A stretch of DNA of 64,000 bases from Hyphomicrobium sp. (GCA_030148425.1 JASBTM010000017.1:372001-436000), one strand, 5' to 3'. Positions 35,121-43,899 are shown, counted from the first letter of the stretch. Notes: generated by a model not told the origin, from the letters alone. Made by a program: numbers and translations.

Positions 35121-35399
35121 CTAGTCCTTGTAGGGCGCACAATAAAAATCCGTCCGGATATCGTTGTTGCCGAGACAGAACTGCTCGCGACTAACCTGAT
35201 GAGGTCCAGCCGGATTGCGGGCGATGCTAAGATGCTGATCGGCCGCTACGGCCTGGGCTGCACTCCGTTCGCAGACAGGATCTGCGATCGCTTCTCCGCC
35301 GATATATCTGAAGTCTCCGCTGCACGGTTGGGCCGCAAAGGCTGATGGCGCGCCTGCGAGGAACGCGACGGCAGAAGCGGCAAAGAGTAGGGATTTCAT
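35121..35399 (-). CDS. Small exported cysteine-containing protein
   Basis: A 92-residue protein with a clear signal peptide (MKSLLFAASAVAFLAGAPSA, cleavage after FA or FAA). The mature part has Cys in AQPCSGDFRYIGG, PVCERS, QFCLGNN and FYCAPYK, suggesting two disulfides in the periplasm or outside the cell. Family not recognised. The ATG has GGAGACGAAG upstream and a terminator lies 26 nt past the stop. The 39-residue gene at 35673 has the same signal-peptide style and a matching P-x-C-x-G-[DN]-F-[RK] start. Confidence 0.75.
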   Translation of the reverse strand: MKSLLFAASAVAFLAGAPSAFAAQPCSGDFRYIGGEAIADPVCERSAAQAVAADQHLSIARNPAGPHQVSREQFCLGNNDIRTDFYCAPYKD

Positions 35400-35630
35400 T
35401 CTTCGTCTCCAATCTATGCTTCGCGGAATTTCAACCTGTCGCGAAGCTATCTTTGGGTATGTGGTGGCGATGGAATTGGATGGCCATTGCTATGATTGCA
35501 TCTCTCCCATCGCGTACCTGGCATCCTCGATGTTTGAAGAGTGGGCTATCGGTAAGCGCTCAAAACAACTGCGCTACTGCTGCCCGGTGCCGTCTCGTAC
35601 GAAGGTTCACCGTCGGCGCGCCTTCGCGAA

Positions 35631-35662
35631 AAAAGGAGGCGCCAGAGGGCGCCCCTTCTTCG
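35631..35662 (-). terminator. Terminator of the 39-aa exported peptide gene
   Basis: On the minus strand GGCGCC-CTCT-GGCGCC forms a stem followed by TCCTTTTTT. It lies 11 nt past the stop codon at 35673. Confidence 0.7.
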
Positions 35663-35672
35663 AGTTCGACTG

Positions 35673-35792
35673 TTAACGAACGTCCGCGCAAGCAGCACCA
35701 GACGTTTTGAAGTTGCCATCGCAACGGGGAGCAGCGAAAGCACCGGAAACACCCGAAACGAGCAACATGGTCGCAAGAACAACGGTCTTCAT
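35673..35792 (-). CDS. Very small exported peptide (39 aa), relative of the 92-aa protein
   Basis: The gene codes a signal peptide (MKTVVLATMLLVSGVSGAFA) and a mature peptide of only about 19 residues starting APRCDGNFKTSG with two cysteines. The ribosome site GGAGAAGTAAA stands before the ATG and a strong terminator follows, so it looks like a complete gene and not a fragment. Its start after cleavage (P-R-C-D-G-N-F-K) matches P-C-S-G-D-F-R of the neighbour at 35121, so it is probably a shortened paralogue. Function unknown. Confidence 0.65.
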   Translation of the reverse strand: MKTVVLATMLLVSGVSGAFAAPRCDGNFKTSGAACADVR

Positions 35793-36134
35793 TTTACTTC
35801 TCCATTCATCTCTAGCGCGCCAGCTCCCCTCGTTTTTCCGGGGCGGCGCTTTGTTTCAACGACGAGATGAAGGTAGCCTCCGGGCTCCGCGAAACCCATC
35901 ATCCGGAGGTATGGTTCGTCTAACCTCTGGATAGAGATGACTAGTCGGTTCCGGTCAAATGCGATGGCTCGTTCCGCATTTTTCGGGAGATGTTGATCGA
36001 TCGCAATTTTACGAATGGAAATGGGCACCAAAAAGCGTTCCCGATTTGCTTGATGCAATCAGGAGCACGGCAAAGCCGCCGCCCCACGTCAGAGCGACGG
36101 CAGTAGCGTGAAAATTTCGAATGCGCGTGAAGCG
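35793..36134. other. Intergenic region without recognisable gene
   Basis: These 342 nt hold the promoter side of the 39-aa peptide gene. No convincing reading frame, tRNA or stable RNA was seen. Confidence 0.4.
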
Positions 36135-36272
36135 CTATTCGGTACGACTTGTTGCGTTTCTATCGGAGCGATGGCTGCGGCTTGTGAGGAACAGCAATAT
36201 CCCAGTTCCCACGGCTCCCAAGATGAGGAGGCCTTCGACGGCGAATATCATCGTGTAGGCTGAATCGGGCAT
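36135..36272 (-). CDS. Single-helix small membrane protein (45 aa)
   Basis: The frame runs MPDSAYTMIFAVEGLL then ILGAVGTGILLFLTS and ends in a basic, hydrophilic tail. One transmembrane helix of about 23 residues with a positive C-terminal side is predicted, so the N-terminus should face the periplasm. AGAGGAAGTGCA precedes the ATG, a near-ideal ribosome site. It is too short for usual gene callers. Function unknown; similar tiny proteins often bind larger membrane complexes. Confidence 0.5.
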   Translation of the reverse strand: MPDSAYTMIFAVEGLLILGAVGTGILLFLTSRSHRSDRNATSRTE

Positions 36273-36528
36273 TGCACTTCCTCTTTTTGTTGTTCTGCAA
36301 TGAGAACCCGATATTCGTCAGAAATCCAATCACGAGTGCAGTGAATACGTGTTTTATTATTGCTTGGGCGTGCAGCGCACAAAGAGATGAGATTTTTTCC
36401 GGGCTGAAGCTTCGGCCGATTTGCTCAATGTAAACGCGCCCTTGGCGATGCGATGATGCGGGCGCTATTGATCGGTCTACAGCGGCGTCATCTCGCACCG
36501 CACACAAGCTGCGGCGCGTTCAGCAAAA

Positions 36529-37440
36529 TTAGGCGGCGGAGCGCGCGAGGAATTGATCAAGCTCATGCGCCGTCGGCAGGCCGGCACGCGCGCCGAGGCC
36601 GGTGCAGCTCATGGCCGCTACAGCAGACGCAAGCCGTGCACACTCGGCGTCGGCCAGGCCCTTCGCCACACACCACGCGAACGCGCCATGAAAAGCGTCG
36701 CCCGCTCCAGTCGTATCGACGGCTTCAACCGGAAATGCGGGCTGACGTCCGTGATCTCCGCCGCGCGCACGCCAGAGGTAGCCTTTTTCGCCGAGAGTCA
36801 CGCCCGCATGGCGGATGCCCGATTGGACGAGGCGCGACAGACGCTCTTCGTCGCTCGTGCCCGGCAGAAACGCTCGGAATGCCGGAGCTGAGAATATCGC
36901 GTAGTCCGCGAGGCCGATGACCTTGCTCAAGAGCTGACCGCTGTTGAGATCGATGTCGAGGACTGTTGGCACACCGTGAGCGCGTGCTGCGGAAAAAGCC
37001 GCGAGCGTGCCCTCGAGCCATGTCAGATCACTCGAGACCGCACCAGCATCGGCAACGTCGGAAATGGGAAGCCAATCGGCGGCGAGAGGAAATTCGTGAT
37101 CGTCCTCGCTAACGACAAGGCGTTCGCCGCGCTTGTCGACGATGACAGCCGCGGTCGCGGACGATGCATGATCGAAGGCGCGGACGTGGCTGGTGCCGAC
37201 ACCTGCGACCCTCAGCTGGTGGCGGATAATGCCGCCCGCTGCGTCGTCACCCGTACGCGCCCAAAGAGAGACGTCTCCTCCCAGGCGCGCGATGGCGGCA
37301 GCGGCGTTTGCCGCCATGCCTCCTCCACTCGCGACGTGCGCGGTAGCGCGCAGTTTCGTCGGAGAAGAAGGAAATGCGTCGATCCGATAGACGTAATCGA
37401 GCGACGCATGGCCGACAGCGATGATGGGTTTACCCGTCAT
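36529..37440 (-). CDS. PfkB-family sugar kinase
   Basis: The 303-residue protein has the ribokinase/PfkB fold: N-terminal IIAVGHASLDYVYRIDAFP, the glycine pair region VASGGGMAANAAAAIARLGG and the C-terminal signature VDTTGAGDAFHGAFA (Asp242 to Asp248, Asp248 being the catalytic base). Substrate could be a sugar such as ribose, fructose or a nucleoside; not readable. It begins 24 nt after cbpM and is the last gene of the Nudix-cbpA-cbpM unit, an unusual partner for a J-protein. Confidence 0.85.
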   Translation of the reverse strand: MTGKPIIAVGHASLDYVYRIDAFPSSPTKLRATAHVASGGGMAANAAAAIARLGGDVSLWARTGDDAAGGIIRHQLRVAGVGTSHVRAFDHASSATAAVIVDKRGERLVVSEDDHEFPLAADWLPISDVADAGAVSSDLTWLEGTLAAFSAARAHGVPTVLDIDLNSGQLLSKVIGLADYAIFSAPAFRAFLPGTSDEERLSRLVQSGIRHAGVTLGEKGYLWRARGGDHGRQPAFPVEAVDTTGAGDAFHGAFAWCVAKGLADAECARLASAVAAMSCTGLGARAGLPTAHELDQFLARSAA

Positions 37441-37464
37441 AACTTTTTCTATTGCTGGCGTGGC

Positions 37465-37818
37465 TCAAGCCGGATCACTCGAATCCCCGGCAAGAGAACT
37501 TGGTGCGCGCTGCTGAGCATTCAACCGCGCCTTGAGCCGATCGATCTCGCCGAGGAGATCGAAAACGAGCGCGATGCCGGGAGGATTCAATCCGAGGTCT
37601 CGGTCGAACCGCTTTGCCTTCGCCAAGCGCACGACGCTGAGGCTCGAAAATCTCCATTCCGAAATCGTGGCGCCGCGCGCCTCGATGATCCCCTGCTCGA
37701 CAAGCTCGACGACCCAGGCGGCCTCGACGTGACAGGAACTGCTCAATTCTTCGAGCGAATAGATCGGCTCGTCGCCGATTTCCTCGGCGGGGATAGCGCC
37801 GGCGGTTTCGTCGGTCAT
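37465..37818 (-). CDS. cbpM: Chaperone modulator CbpM
   Basis: A 117-residue MerR-like helical protein (YSLEELSSSCHVEAAWVVEL, then ATISEWRFSSLSVVRLAKAK) that in E. coli binds the J-domain of CbpA and blocks its DnaK and DNA activities. The C-terminal half carries a helix with FDLLGEIDRLKARL. It starts 3 nt after cbpA, as in other bacteria, so both are co-translated. The Ser/Pro/Asp tail is longer than in E. coli. Confidence 0.88.
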   Translation of the reverse strand: MTDETAGAIPAEEIGDEPIYSLEELSSSCHVEAAWVVELVEQGIIEARGATISEWRFSSLSVVRLAKAKRFDRDLGLNPPGIALVFDLLGEIDRLKARLNAQQRAPSSLAGDSSDPA

Positions 37819-37821
37819 TGC

Positions 37822-38769
37822 TTAAACTCCAAGTCCGGCGCGCGGGTCGAATGCCAATTCCTTCGCCATCTCTTCGTAAATCTTGCGGGCTTTTTCGTCG
37901 GTGGCAGGCGGCCAGACGACCTTCAGAACCGCGTAGAGATCGCCGGGTTCCTTCGCCGGGATGCCGCGTCCGCGGATGCGAAGCTCGCGACCGTTCGCCG
38001 AGCCCGCAGGAACTTTGAGCATGATCGCGCCAGACGGCGTCGGCATCTTGACGCTTGCTCCGAGCGCCACTTCCCACGGCGTCACGGGAAGATCGAGGTA
38101 GAGATCCTTGCCGACGATGCGGTAGAGCGGGTCGGGCTTGAAGCGGACCTCGAGATAAAGATCGCCAGCAGGCGCTTCGCCCATGCCCGGCGAACCTTGC
38201 CCCTTCAGCCGTATGCTCTGGCCTTCGACCACGCCCTTTGGAATCTGGACCGTCAAATTCTTGTCGCGGACGAGAACGTGACCACCATCATCCATCTCGG
38301 GCACGCGCAGCGTGATCGTTCGCGTGGCGCCGTCGAGAGCATCGCGCAAATCGACGACGATGGCTGCGTGATGGTCCTCGCCGCGCATGTTAAACGTAGT
38401 ACGTGAGCGGCTCGCGCGGCCGCCGCGCTCTCCGCGAGCCGCCGCACCGAAGATGCTGCCGAAGAAATCGCTGAAATCGGCATTATCCGGGCCTCCGGAA
38501 TATTCAAAGCCCGCGTCCCAGTTCGGCGGCGGCTTGAACTCTTGCCCGGCTTTAAAGTCCTTACCGAGCTGATCGTAAGCGGCGCGCTTCTCAGGGTCCC
38601 CCAAGGCTTCATAGGCTTCGCCGACTTCCTTGAACTTCGCTTCGGCGCCGGCGTCCTTATTGATGTCTGGGTGGAATTTGCGGGCGAGCTGACGATAGGC
38701 TTTTTTGATATCGTCCTGCGTCGCGTCGCGTTCAACGCCGAGAATTTTATAGTAGTCTTTGAATTCCAT
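37822..38769 (-). CDS. cbpA: DnaJ-like co-chaperone / curved DNA-binding protein CbpA
   Basis: The 315-residue protein has a J-domain (residues 5-68) with the essential HPD at 33-35 ([12 protein letters not shown]), a Gly/Phe-rich linker with [11 protein letters not shown], and two C-terminal beta domains ([20 protein letters not shown], then [14 protein letters not shown] region and [16 protein letters not shown]). There is no zinc-finger domain, so it is CbpA/DjlA-class and not DnaJ. It stimulates DnaK and can bind curved DNA. It follows a Nudix gene by 11 nt. Confidence 0.92.
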   Translation of the reverse strand: MEFKDYYKILGVERDATQDDIKKAYRQLARKFHPDINKDAGAEAKFKEVGEAYEALGDPEKRAAYDQLGKDFKAGQEFKPPPNWDAGFEYSGGPDNADFSDFFGSIFGAAARGERGGRASRSRTTFNMRGEDHHAAIVVDLRDALDGATRTITLRVPEMDDGGHVLVRDKNLTVQIPKGVVEGQSIRLKGQGSPGMGEAPAGDLYLEVRFKPDPLYRIVGKDLYLDLPVTPWEVALGASVKMPTPSGAIMLKVPAGSANGRELRIRGRGIPAKEPGDLYAVLKVVWPPATDEKARKIYEEMAKELAFDPRAGLGV

Positions 38770-38780
38770 TGGCTCTCACG

Positions 38781-39197
38781 TCATCGGATGAGGTTCAGCG
38801 CGTCGGCAATAATCTCTCGGTGATCGAAGGCGATTGCAACACCGTCGAGATTTTTGATCCAGGCGACGGCGGCGGCGTCATCGCCTGCGGTTGCTTCCGC
38901 GCTATCGGCAACGCGGGTAAGGTATGCGACGGAACAAACGTGGCCGCGAGGATCGCGGTCCGGCTTGGAATAGACGCCGACGAGCGTCAGGCTCGTTGCC
39001 GTCAGGTCGGTCTCCTCCTTAAGCTCTCGCCGGGCGGCGTCCTCAATGGTTTCTCCGATTTCAACGAAACCGCCAGGCAGAGCAAGTTCGCCTTCGAACG
39101 GCGGATTTTTTCGCCGAACCATAAGCACGCCACGGGCCGGCGAGACAACGACGCAATCGGCAGTAAGAAGTGGGGTTCGAGGAGCGGGCATGACCAT
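38781..39197 (-). CDS. Nudix hydrolase (ADP-ribose/nucleotide type), first gene of the cbpA unit
   Basis: The 138-residue protein has a Nudix box (Gly43 to Leu65) with GGFVEIGETIEDAARREL followed by KEETDL; the usual late Gly is replaced by Asp64, while all acidic metal ligands are kept. It hydrolyses a nucleoside diphosphate linked to another group. Start may be ATG 39197 or the third codon ATG at 39191. It is divergent from the other Nudix gene at 39222 with a 24-nt gap, which is very short for two promoters. Confidence 0.85.
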   Translation of the reverse strand: MVMPAPRTPLLTADCVVVSPARGVLMVRRKNPPFEGELALPGGFVEIGETIEDAARRELKEETDLTATSLTLVGVYSKPDRDPRGHVCSVAYLTRVADSAEATAGDDAAAVAWIKNLDGVAIAFDHREIIADALNLIR

Positions 39198-39221
39198 TCC
39201 ATTTACGTCGAAAGCGTCGCC

Positions 39222-39686
39222 GTGAAAACCGCGACGAGCGCCGGATTGCTCTTATACCGGGACCGCGCCGGACTCGAGGTTCTTCTCGCACATCCTGGCG
39301 GACCCTACTGGCGAACCAAGGATGCAGGCGCCTGGACAGTGCCAAAGGGAGAAGTCCACGACGGTGAGGACCTTTTCGCCGCGGCGCTTCGGGAATTCTC
39401 TGAAGAGACCGGATTTCGTCCGGCGGGGGAAGCCCTGTCGCTTGGTTCGCTGAGGCAGACCGGAGGAAAATGGGTGCACGCCTGGGCGGTCGACTGCGAT
39501 TGGGACCCGGCGGCGCTCGTCAGCAATTCGTTCAGCATCGAGTGGCCGCCGCGTTCGGGGCAAAGACAGGACTTTCCGGAAATCGATCGGGCTGCCTGGT
39601 TCAATCTCGAAATCGCGCGCGGCAAAATTCTTAAGAGCCAAACCGAATTTCTTAACCGTCTCGAGCAGGCAGTGGGGCAGCGCTGA
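39222..39686 (+). CDS. Nudix hydrolase, NTP-pyrophosphohydrolase type
   Basis: The 154-residue protein has a perfect Nudix box (Gly43 to Phe65: GEVHDGEDLFAAALREF then SEETGF). The preceding AGLLLYRDRAGLEVLLAHPG and WTVPKGE are typical of the family that includes diadenosine tetraphosphate and 8-oxo-dGTP-type hydrolases and YjhB-like enzymes. The GTG at 39222 is the only reasonable start; a clear ribosome site is lacking. It is divergent from another Nudix gene. Confidence 0.82.
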   Translation: MKTATSAGLLLYRDRAGLEVLLAHPGGPYWRTKDAGAWTVPKGEVHDGEDLFAAALREFSEETGFRPAGEALSLGSLRQTGGKWVHAWAVDCDWDPAALVSNSFSIEWPPRSGQRQDFPEIDRAAWFNLEIARGKILKSQTEFLNRLEQAVGQR

Positions 39687-39878
39687 TACGGAACTGAATT
39701 GGCGTTTCGTTGGATCGATACGAAGCGCCGGTAACGGCATATTAAGCAGAACCGAAGCCGGTCCTTTGAAACTGCGCAAATTTTAGGAAATGAACGCCAT
39801 AACGATTTTGGCGCGCCGGTCGATAAAAGCGAAAACGCAACGCCCTGCGCATCTGTAAATTACGGGGTTGAGTGCGTC

Positions 39879-40082
39879 ATGATTAAAGTTTCAGAGATCA
39901 AACCGTCCGAGGTCTACTCGGACCTTACGAGCGACGACATTGCCGAGATGATGGCGGAAGCGGCACGCGTCGACGCTTTTTTCCAATCGGGCCGAATTTC
40001 TACACTCTATCTCACGAGCCTGACGACGGCTGCTTACGCCGTCGCCAACTGGGATGGAGCGCTTCCGGCGACCGCCGCCTGA
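39879..40082 (+). CDS. Hypothetical 67-aa protein
   Basis: A small soluble protein with an acidic helical N-half (SDLTSDDIAEMMAEAARVDA) and an Ala/Thr-rich C-half (LYLTSLTTAAYAVANWDGAL). Not recognised. GGGGTTGAG precedes the ATG and a strong terminator follows, so it appears to be an intact single-gene unit. Confidence 0.6.
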   Translation: MIKVSEIKPSEVYSDLTSDDIAEMMAEAARVDAFFQSGRISTLYLTSLTTAAYAVANWDGALPATAA

Positions 40083-40113
40083 GCCTGCGCTATTCGTTCT
40101 GATCCGTTTGACG

Positions 40114-40146
40114 GAGCGGGCCCACCCAACGGTGGCCCGCTCTTTC
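40114..40146 (+). terminator. Rho-independent terminator after the 67-aa gene
   Basis: GAGCGGGCC and GGCCCGCTC form a perfect 9-bp stem followed by TTT. It overlaps the 3' end of the convergent gene at 40145. Confidence 0.75.
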
Positions 40147-40471
40147 AGTATCGGCGAGGCAAAAGATTTGTCGCGATGATATGGGCCGGGGGCGTCCAGG
40201 TCGGATCTTCGTCGAGGCAATCTGCGATGCAGTAGTTCTGCAGTCCGCTGAGCACCGAATGCCCCTTGGCCTCGAATTTTTCGGTCAGCATCCAGCCGGT
40301 CAGGCGGTTCATGACCTCTTCCCTCTCCTCGATCGTCATTTTGTCGATCGAGTTGAAAGTTTGCACGATCAAACCGAGTGCATGATCGCATTCGGTTGGC
40401 CGCTGGGGTGAGCGTTGCTTTGCCATTTCAACGAGCTCGGAAATGCGGATGTATGAGGGGTTCTGTTCCAT
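40145..40471 (-). CDS. Hypothetical 108-aa protein
   Basis: A soluble, acidic helical protein (RISELVEMAKQRSPQRPTEC, then TIEEREEVMNRLTGWML) with no recognised domain. The ATG at 40471 is the likely start; a GTG at 40480 is possible. It has two cysteines near the end (NYCIADCLDE). It is convergent with the 67-aa gene and alone on its strand. Confidence 0.6.
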   Translation of the reverse strand: MEQNPSYIRISELVEMAKQRSPQRPTECDHALGLIVQTFNSIDKMTIEEREEVMNRLTGWMLTEKFEAKGHSVLSGLQNYCIADCLDEDPTWTPPAHIIATNLLPRRY

Positions 40472-40537
40472 GAGAACCACTCTACATCCGTGCGTTTCCG
40501 GGTATAATTGTCGGATCTGACAGGTCGTGAAAACGAA

Positions 40538-40562
40538 CGAGGCCCCACTCAGTGAGGCCTCG
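40538..40562 (-). terminator. Terminator of the outer-membrane protein gene
   Basis: On the minus strand CGAGGCC and GGCCTCG form a stem about 29 nt past the stop codon of the beta-barrel protein, followed by TTCGTT. Confidence 0.6.
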
Positions 40563-40590
40563 GCGCAGTTTCCAGATAACAGAAAGGGGA

Positions 40591-41373
40591 TTATTTCAAC
40601 GGGCCGTATTCGGGAGCCGGGGAAGCCGGAGTCGCGCCGAAGAGATAAGACAGGCCGACACGAGCGACCCAGAAACTATCGTCGTAGCTCGCGCGCAGGG
40701 TACACGTTCCTTCGCACCCTCCGTCGGCGCTGTAGGTGTGGTCTTGAGAACCAAGATCGATGTAGAGAGCGTCGGCACGGAATGCCCAGTTGTCGCTCAA
40801 GAGGTATTCGACGCCGCCACCAACCGTCCAGCCCACTGAGGTGTCGCTGTCGGATTGGGAAAAGTTGATGCCGTTAAAGCCGTTGCTTCTGATCGAATGA
40901 TCGACGCCGCCATAGGCTAGGCCGCCAGTGGCGAAGACGAGGAAGTTTTCATCCCCCACCAAGCCGACACGCGCGCGCAATGTGCCGTACCAATTGATTT
41001 CCGATCCGAACCGGATGGAAGTTTCGCAGCCCGGGCACGACACGCCCATCGAGGTATCGGCGTTGAAGTAACTGATGTCCGTCTCAATGCCGACGAGCCG
41101 GCCGTCACATTGCCAGTTGTAACCGGACACACCGCCGATCGTGAAACCCTTGTCGTTGTCTTTCAAACCCAGCGGGCCGACATCGGTTTTCGAACTCAGG
41201 CCGCCAAAGCCGAGAATGCCGCCAGCGTAGAATCCCGAGAATCCACCTCCGCAAGCACGAGCGGCGGGAGGCGGTGGCGTGTAGGAGTAATCCGTCAAAT
41301 CTCCGCCAGCGTAGGCGGCGGACGAGGCAAAGAGCGCGAGCAACAAGCCAGCAACGATCTGAAATATCTTCAT
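40591..41373 (-). CDS. Outer-membrane beta-barrel protein, Omp31/Omp25-like
   Basis: A 260-residue protein with signal peptide (MKIFQIVAGLLLALFASSAA, cleavage after YA) and an eight-strand-type barrel starting FSGFYAGGILGFGG and ending VARVGLSYLFG. Strand patterns like GVEYLLSDNWAFRADALYID and FLVFATGGLAYGGV match the porin-like barrels of rhizobia. Unlike most, it has a Cys in the signal-proximal loop and a CPGC pair in a loop, and a Pro-rich tail after the last strand. The start at 41373 gives the signal peptide; the longer upstream frame does not. Confidence 0.85.
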   Translation of the reverse strand: MKIFQIVAGLLLALFASSAAYAGGDLTDYSYTPPPPAARACGGGFSGFYAGGILGFGGLSSKTDVGPLGLKDNDKGFTIGGVSGYNWQCDGRLVGIETDISYFNADTSMGVSCPGCETSIRFGSEINWYGTLRARVGLVGDENFLVFATGGLAYGGVDHSIRSNGFNGINFSQSDSDTSVGWTVGGGVEYLLSDNWAFRADALYIDLGSQDHTYSADGGCEGTCTLRASYDDSFWVARVGLSYLFGATPASPAPEYGPLK

Positions 41374-41569
41374 AATATAAGCCTTGTATCGCCCCCATGT
41401 CGTTCTGCGTGGAGATAAAAAAATACAAGTCTCCACCAAGCACTTGAATGCGATTCGCGGCTTGGCGTCGATAGACTGACGGAGCATCGGTTCAGCATAG
41501 AGGACGCGCAGTTGCTTAAATTCCACGCATTGCGCGACAGAGGCCTCGCGTACGCTTGCGCCGAGGCGA

Positions 41570-42370
41570 TTGGATCAAATTGTAGATGCCCCGCTTACGG
41601 TATCTGCACGCAACGCTGCTACCGTCGGAAGCATATTTGCTTCTTGGATTTTTATAATGATGTTGCGGGGCGTATTGGCGCGGATCGTCGAGGATCCCGC
41701 TACCATCGTTGAACGGGACAAAGGCGTCGCGTTTTTGTCGGCCGTCCGACCCATATATCAATTGGCGAACGTCTACTATTTCTGCGCCAATATTCCGCGA
41801 CGATCGAGCGAGAGTTATGTTCACTGCGCCTTTAGCGGCGATTTCGCCAGCCAAGCTATAACGCCTCGCGCGATTGCTTCAGATCAGATCACTGACCTTG
41901 AAATTGTAAAGTTGGCGCAACGCCATCAGCGTAGCGGCGCCTTCGCTCCGCAATTCGACGTTGGTGAAGCCGAAGACGGCGAAGACGTTTTCACCTCAGC
42001 GATCGGCCTCACGACCCGCGGGAGTGAAACTGCGATCCTCGGTTTTTCGCGACTTTCTACTTCGTGCGATCCTGATTCCAACGAACCTCCGCCACTGGCG
42101 GAACTCAAAATTCTTGGCGACTACTTCCACAGCCACATATTGCGCCGGAACGGCATCGACACCTCCGACGCACTCGTCGTATCGGCGAGAGAACTCGATT
42201 GTCTCAGATGGGTTGCCGCGGGAAAATCTGCCTGGGAAGCAAGCGTCATTCTCGGCATTAGCGAGCGCACCGTGCGCTTCCACCTCAATTCGGCGCGAGA
42301 AAAGCTCAACTGCACCACGACGACACAGGCTGTTGCCAAGGTCGTGGCACAGCAGCTCATCAGCGTCTAA
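41570..42370 (+). CDS. LuxR-family transcriptional regulator
   Basis: The 266-residue protein ends in a LuxR/FixJ-type HTH (about 200-258): VSARELDCLRWVAAGKSAWE followed by ILGISERTVRFHLNSAREKL. The N-terminal 180 residues resemble an autoinducer-binding domain of divergent type, but the usual Trp/Asp ligand residues were not all found. The start is uncertain: TTG at 41570 has GAGGCGA close upstream, while ATG codons at 41657-41660 would remove the first 30 residues. No luxI-like gene is nearby, so it would be an orphan. It is divergent from the beta-barrel gene. Confidence 0.75.
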   Translation: MDQIVDAPLTVSARNAATVGSIFASWIFIMMLRGVLARIVEDPATIVERDKGVAFLSAVRPIYQLANVYYFCANIPRRSSESYVHCAFSGDFASQAITPRAIASDQITDLEIVKLAQRHQRSGAFAPQFDVGEAEDGEDVFTSAIGLTTRGSETAILGFSRLSTSCDPDSNEPPPLAELKILGDYFHSHILRRNGIDTSDALVVSARELDCLRWVAAGKSAWEASVILGISERTVRFHLNSAREKLNCTTTTQAVAKVVAQQLISV

Positions 42371-42404
42371 ATCCAACGCCCCGTTTATTTGTTGTCGAAA
42401 AATG

Positions 42405-42439
42405 AAACCGGCCCGGACTTCATGTCCTGGCCGGTTTTT
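42405..42439. terminator. Bidirectional terminator
   Basis: ACCGGCC and GGCCGGT form the outer stem with an inner GGAC/GTCC pair, followed by TTTTT on the plus strand. It separates the LuxR gene from the end of the type I secretion adaptor gene. Confidence 0.8.
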
Positions 42440-42483
42440 CTATATTTCGTGGGCGGCAGCGGAGCCGCTGCCGAACTCAGATT

Positions 42484-43842
42484 CTATTTCTCGCGGAACG
42501 CGCGCGAGAAGCTCTCCATCACTGGTTCCATGATGTAATCGAAGAACGTGCGCTCCCCGGTGCGGATATAGAGATCCGCGGGCATACCCGGCGTCGGCTT
42601 GAAGTTCGGGATCTTTTTATCCGCGTCCTTCTCGTCGAGCTTTACGCGGACGATGAACGAACCCCGCTCCGGCATCGATGCTCCCTGAGCCGCGAATTCA
42701 GGACGGTCGGCAATCGTATCCGCCGAGAGATAGGTGACCTTACCGTCGATCATCGGCGTTATGCGCTGATTGAGAGCCGAAAGTCGGACAATCGCGGGCT
42801 GACCTTCCTTGACATGCACCACTTGGTCCGGGCTTACACGCCCTTCGATGATGAGATCGTCGTTGACCGGAAGAAGCTCGAGAATCGTACTGCCGGCTGC
42901 AACAACACCGCCTTGTGTATGCTGATTGAGTTTCACGACGATGCCGCGCACTGGTGCCTTGACGTCGGAACGTTGAACGACGTCGCTTGCAGCGCGGATC
43001 TGCTCCGTTATGTCGTCGAGATCGGATTCCGTTTGCCGCAACTCTTCGACGGCCTTCTGCGTTGCCGTTGAACGGATCGATGTGATCTGCTGCTCCGCGC
43101 GCGCGACCTGTTGGCGGCTATCGGCGACGCGACCGATCAATTCGCCAAGTTCGCCATTCAGCGCCGCTTCGTCTCGCTGGACAGAAAACACCTCGGTCTT
43201 GCGAATGAGATCGCGGTTGAGCAGCGCGTTCTTGTCTTTCAGCTCTTCGCTGAAGATGTTGAGCCGCGTCTTCGTCGAAGCGATCTGGGCTTCATAGCCC
43301 GCGACGCTCTCGAGCAGTCCGGCGATTTCCTTCCTCAACACAGCTTCCTCGGACGCGACCTTCTTGCGCCGGGCTTCGAGTTCGATCTGCTGGCGTGTGA
43401 GGATCGTCCGCACTTCCGGGTCGTCCGGATTGAGACCGACGTCGGCCGGAAGCGTGAATGTATCTTTTCCCGCTAGCTCGGCCTCTAGGCGAGCTTGAGT
43501 CGTCACCAGGCGGTATTTTCGCAGCGTCAGCATGCGCAGCTTCGCAACTGCGGCCGTCGGATCGAGGCGAACGAGAATCTGTCCAGCATCGACAAGATCG
43601 CCTTCCTTCACATTGACCAGACTGACAATGCCGCCTTCGAGATGTTGGATTTGCTTATTCTGTCCGGCCGCGACGAAGGTTCCGGTGGTGACGACAGCGC
43701 CGTCGAGAGGTGCGGTTGCAGCCCAAGCGCCAAAACCCAATCCGCATGCGGCGACGATACCGAGACCCAGCAGGCTCGGAACGCGAGAGCTGCGTGGCAC
43801 GCGCGCGTGCCACTGATCTATGCCGGGGCATCCGAGAAACAC
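42484..43842 (-). CDS. Type I secretion membrane-fusion protein (HlyD family)
   Basis: The 452-residue adaptor has one N-terminal membrane helix (LLGLGIVAACGLGFGAWAAT, residues 24-44), a lipoyl-like half motif (GAVVTTGTFVAAGQNKQIQH, then EGGIVSLVNVKEGDLVDAGQ), a long coiled coil (about 95-290) and a C-terminal beta domain. It links the inner-membrane ATPase to a TolC-type pore. It starts 57 nt after the ATPase gene with GGGAGAAG before the GTG. No TolC gene is in the window. Confidence 0.9.
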   Translation of the reverse strand: MFLGCPGIDQWHARVPRSSRVPSLLGLGIVAACGLGFGAWAATAPLDGAVVTTGTFVAAGQNKQIQHLEGGIVSLVNVKEGDLVDAGQILVRLDPTAAVAKLRMLTLRKYRLVTTQARLEAELAGKDTFTLPADVGLNPDDPEVRTILTRQQIELEARRKKVASEEAVLRKEIAGLLESVAGYEAQIASTKTRLNIFSEELKDKNALLNRDLIRKTEVFSVQRDEAALNGELGELIGRVADSRQQVARAEQQITSIRSTATQKAVEELRQTESDLDDITEQIRAASDVVQRSDVKAPVRGIVVKLNQHTQGGVVAAGSTILELLPVNDDLIIEGRVSPDQVVHVKEGQPAIVRLSALNQRITPMIDGKVTYLSADTIADRPEFAAQGASMPERGSFIVRVKLDEKDADKKIPNFKPTPGMPADLYIRTGERTFFDYIMEPVMESFSRAFREK

Positions 43843-43899
43843 GTTTCTTCTCCCTCAGAATTTTTTGCAGTATTCGCTTAAAAAATATCGTTGATATTT

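Noticed and set aside
39790..39858. 22-residue upstream frame with AGGAA before the ATG, before the 67-aa gene
   Set aside because: Could be a leader peptide, but there is no regulatory hairpin or conserved residue pattern to support it.
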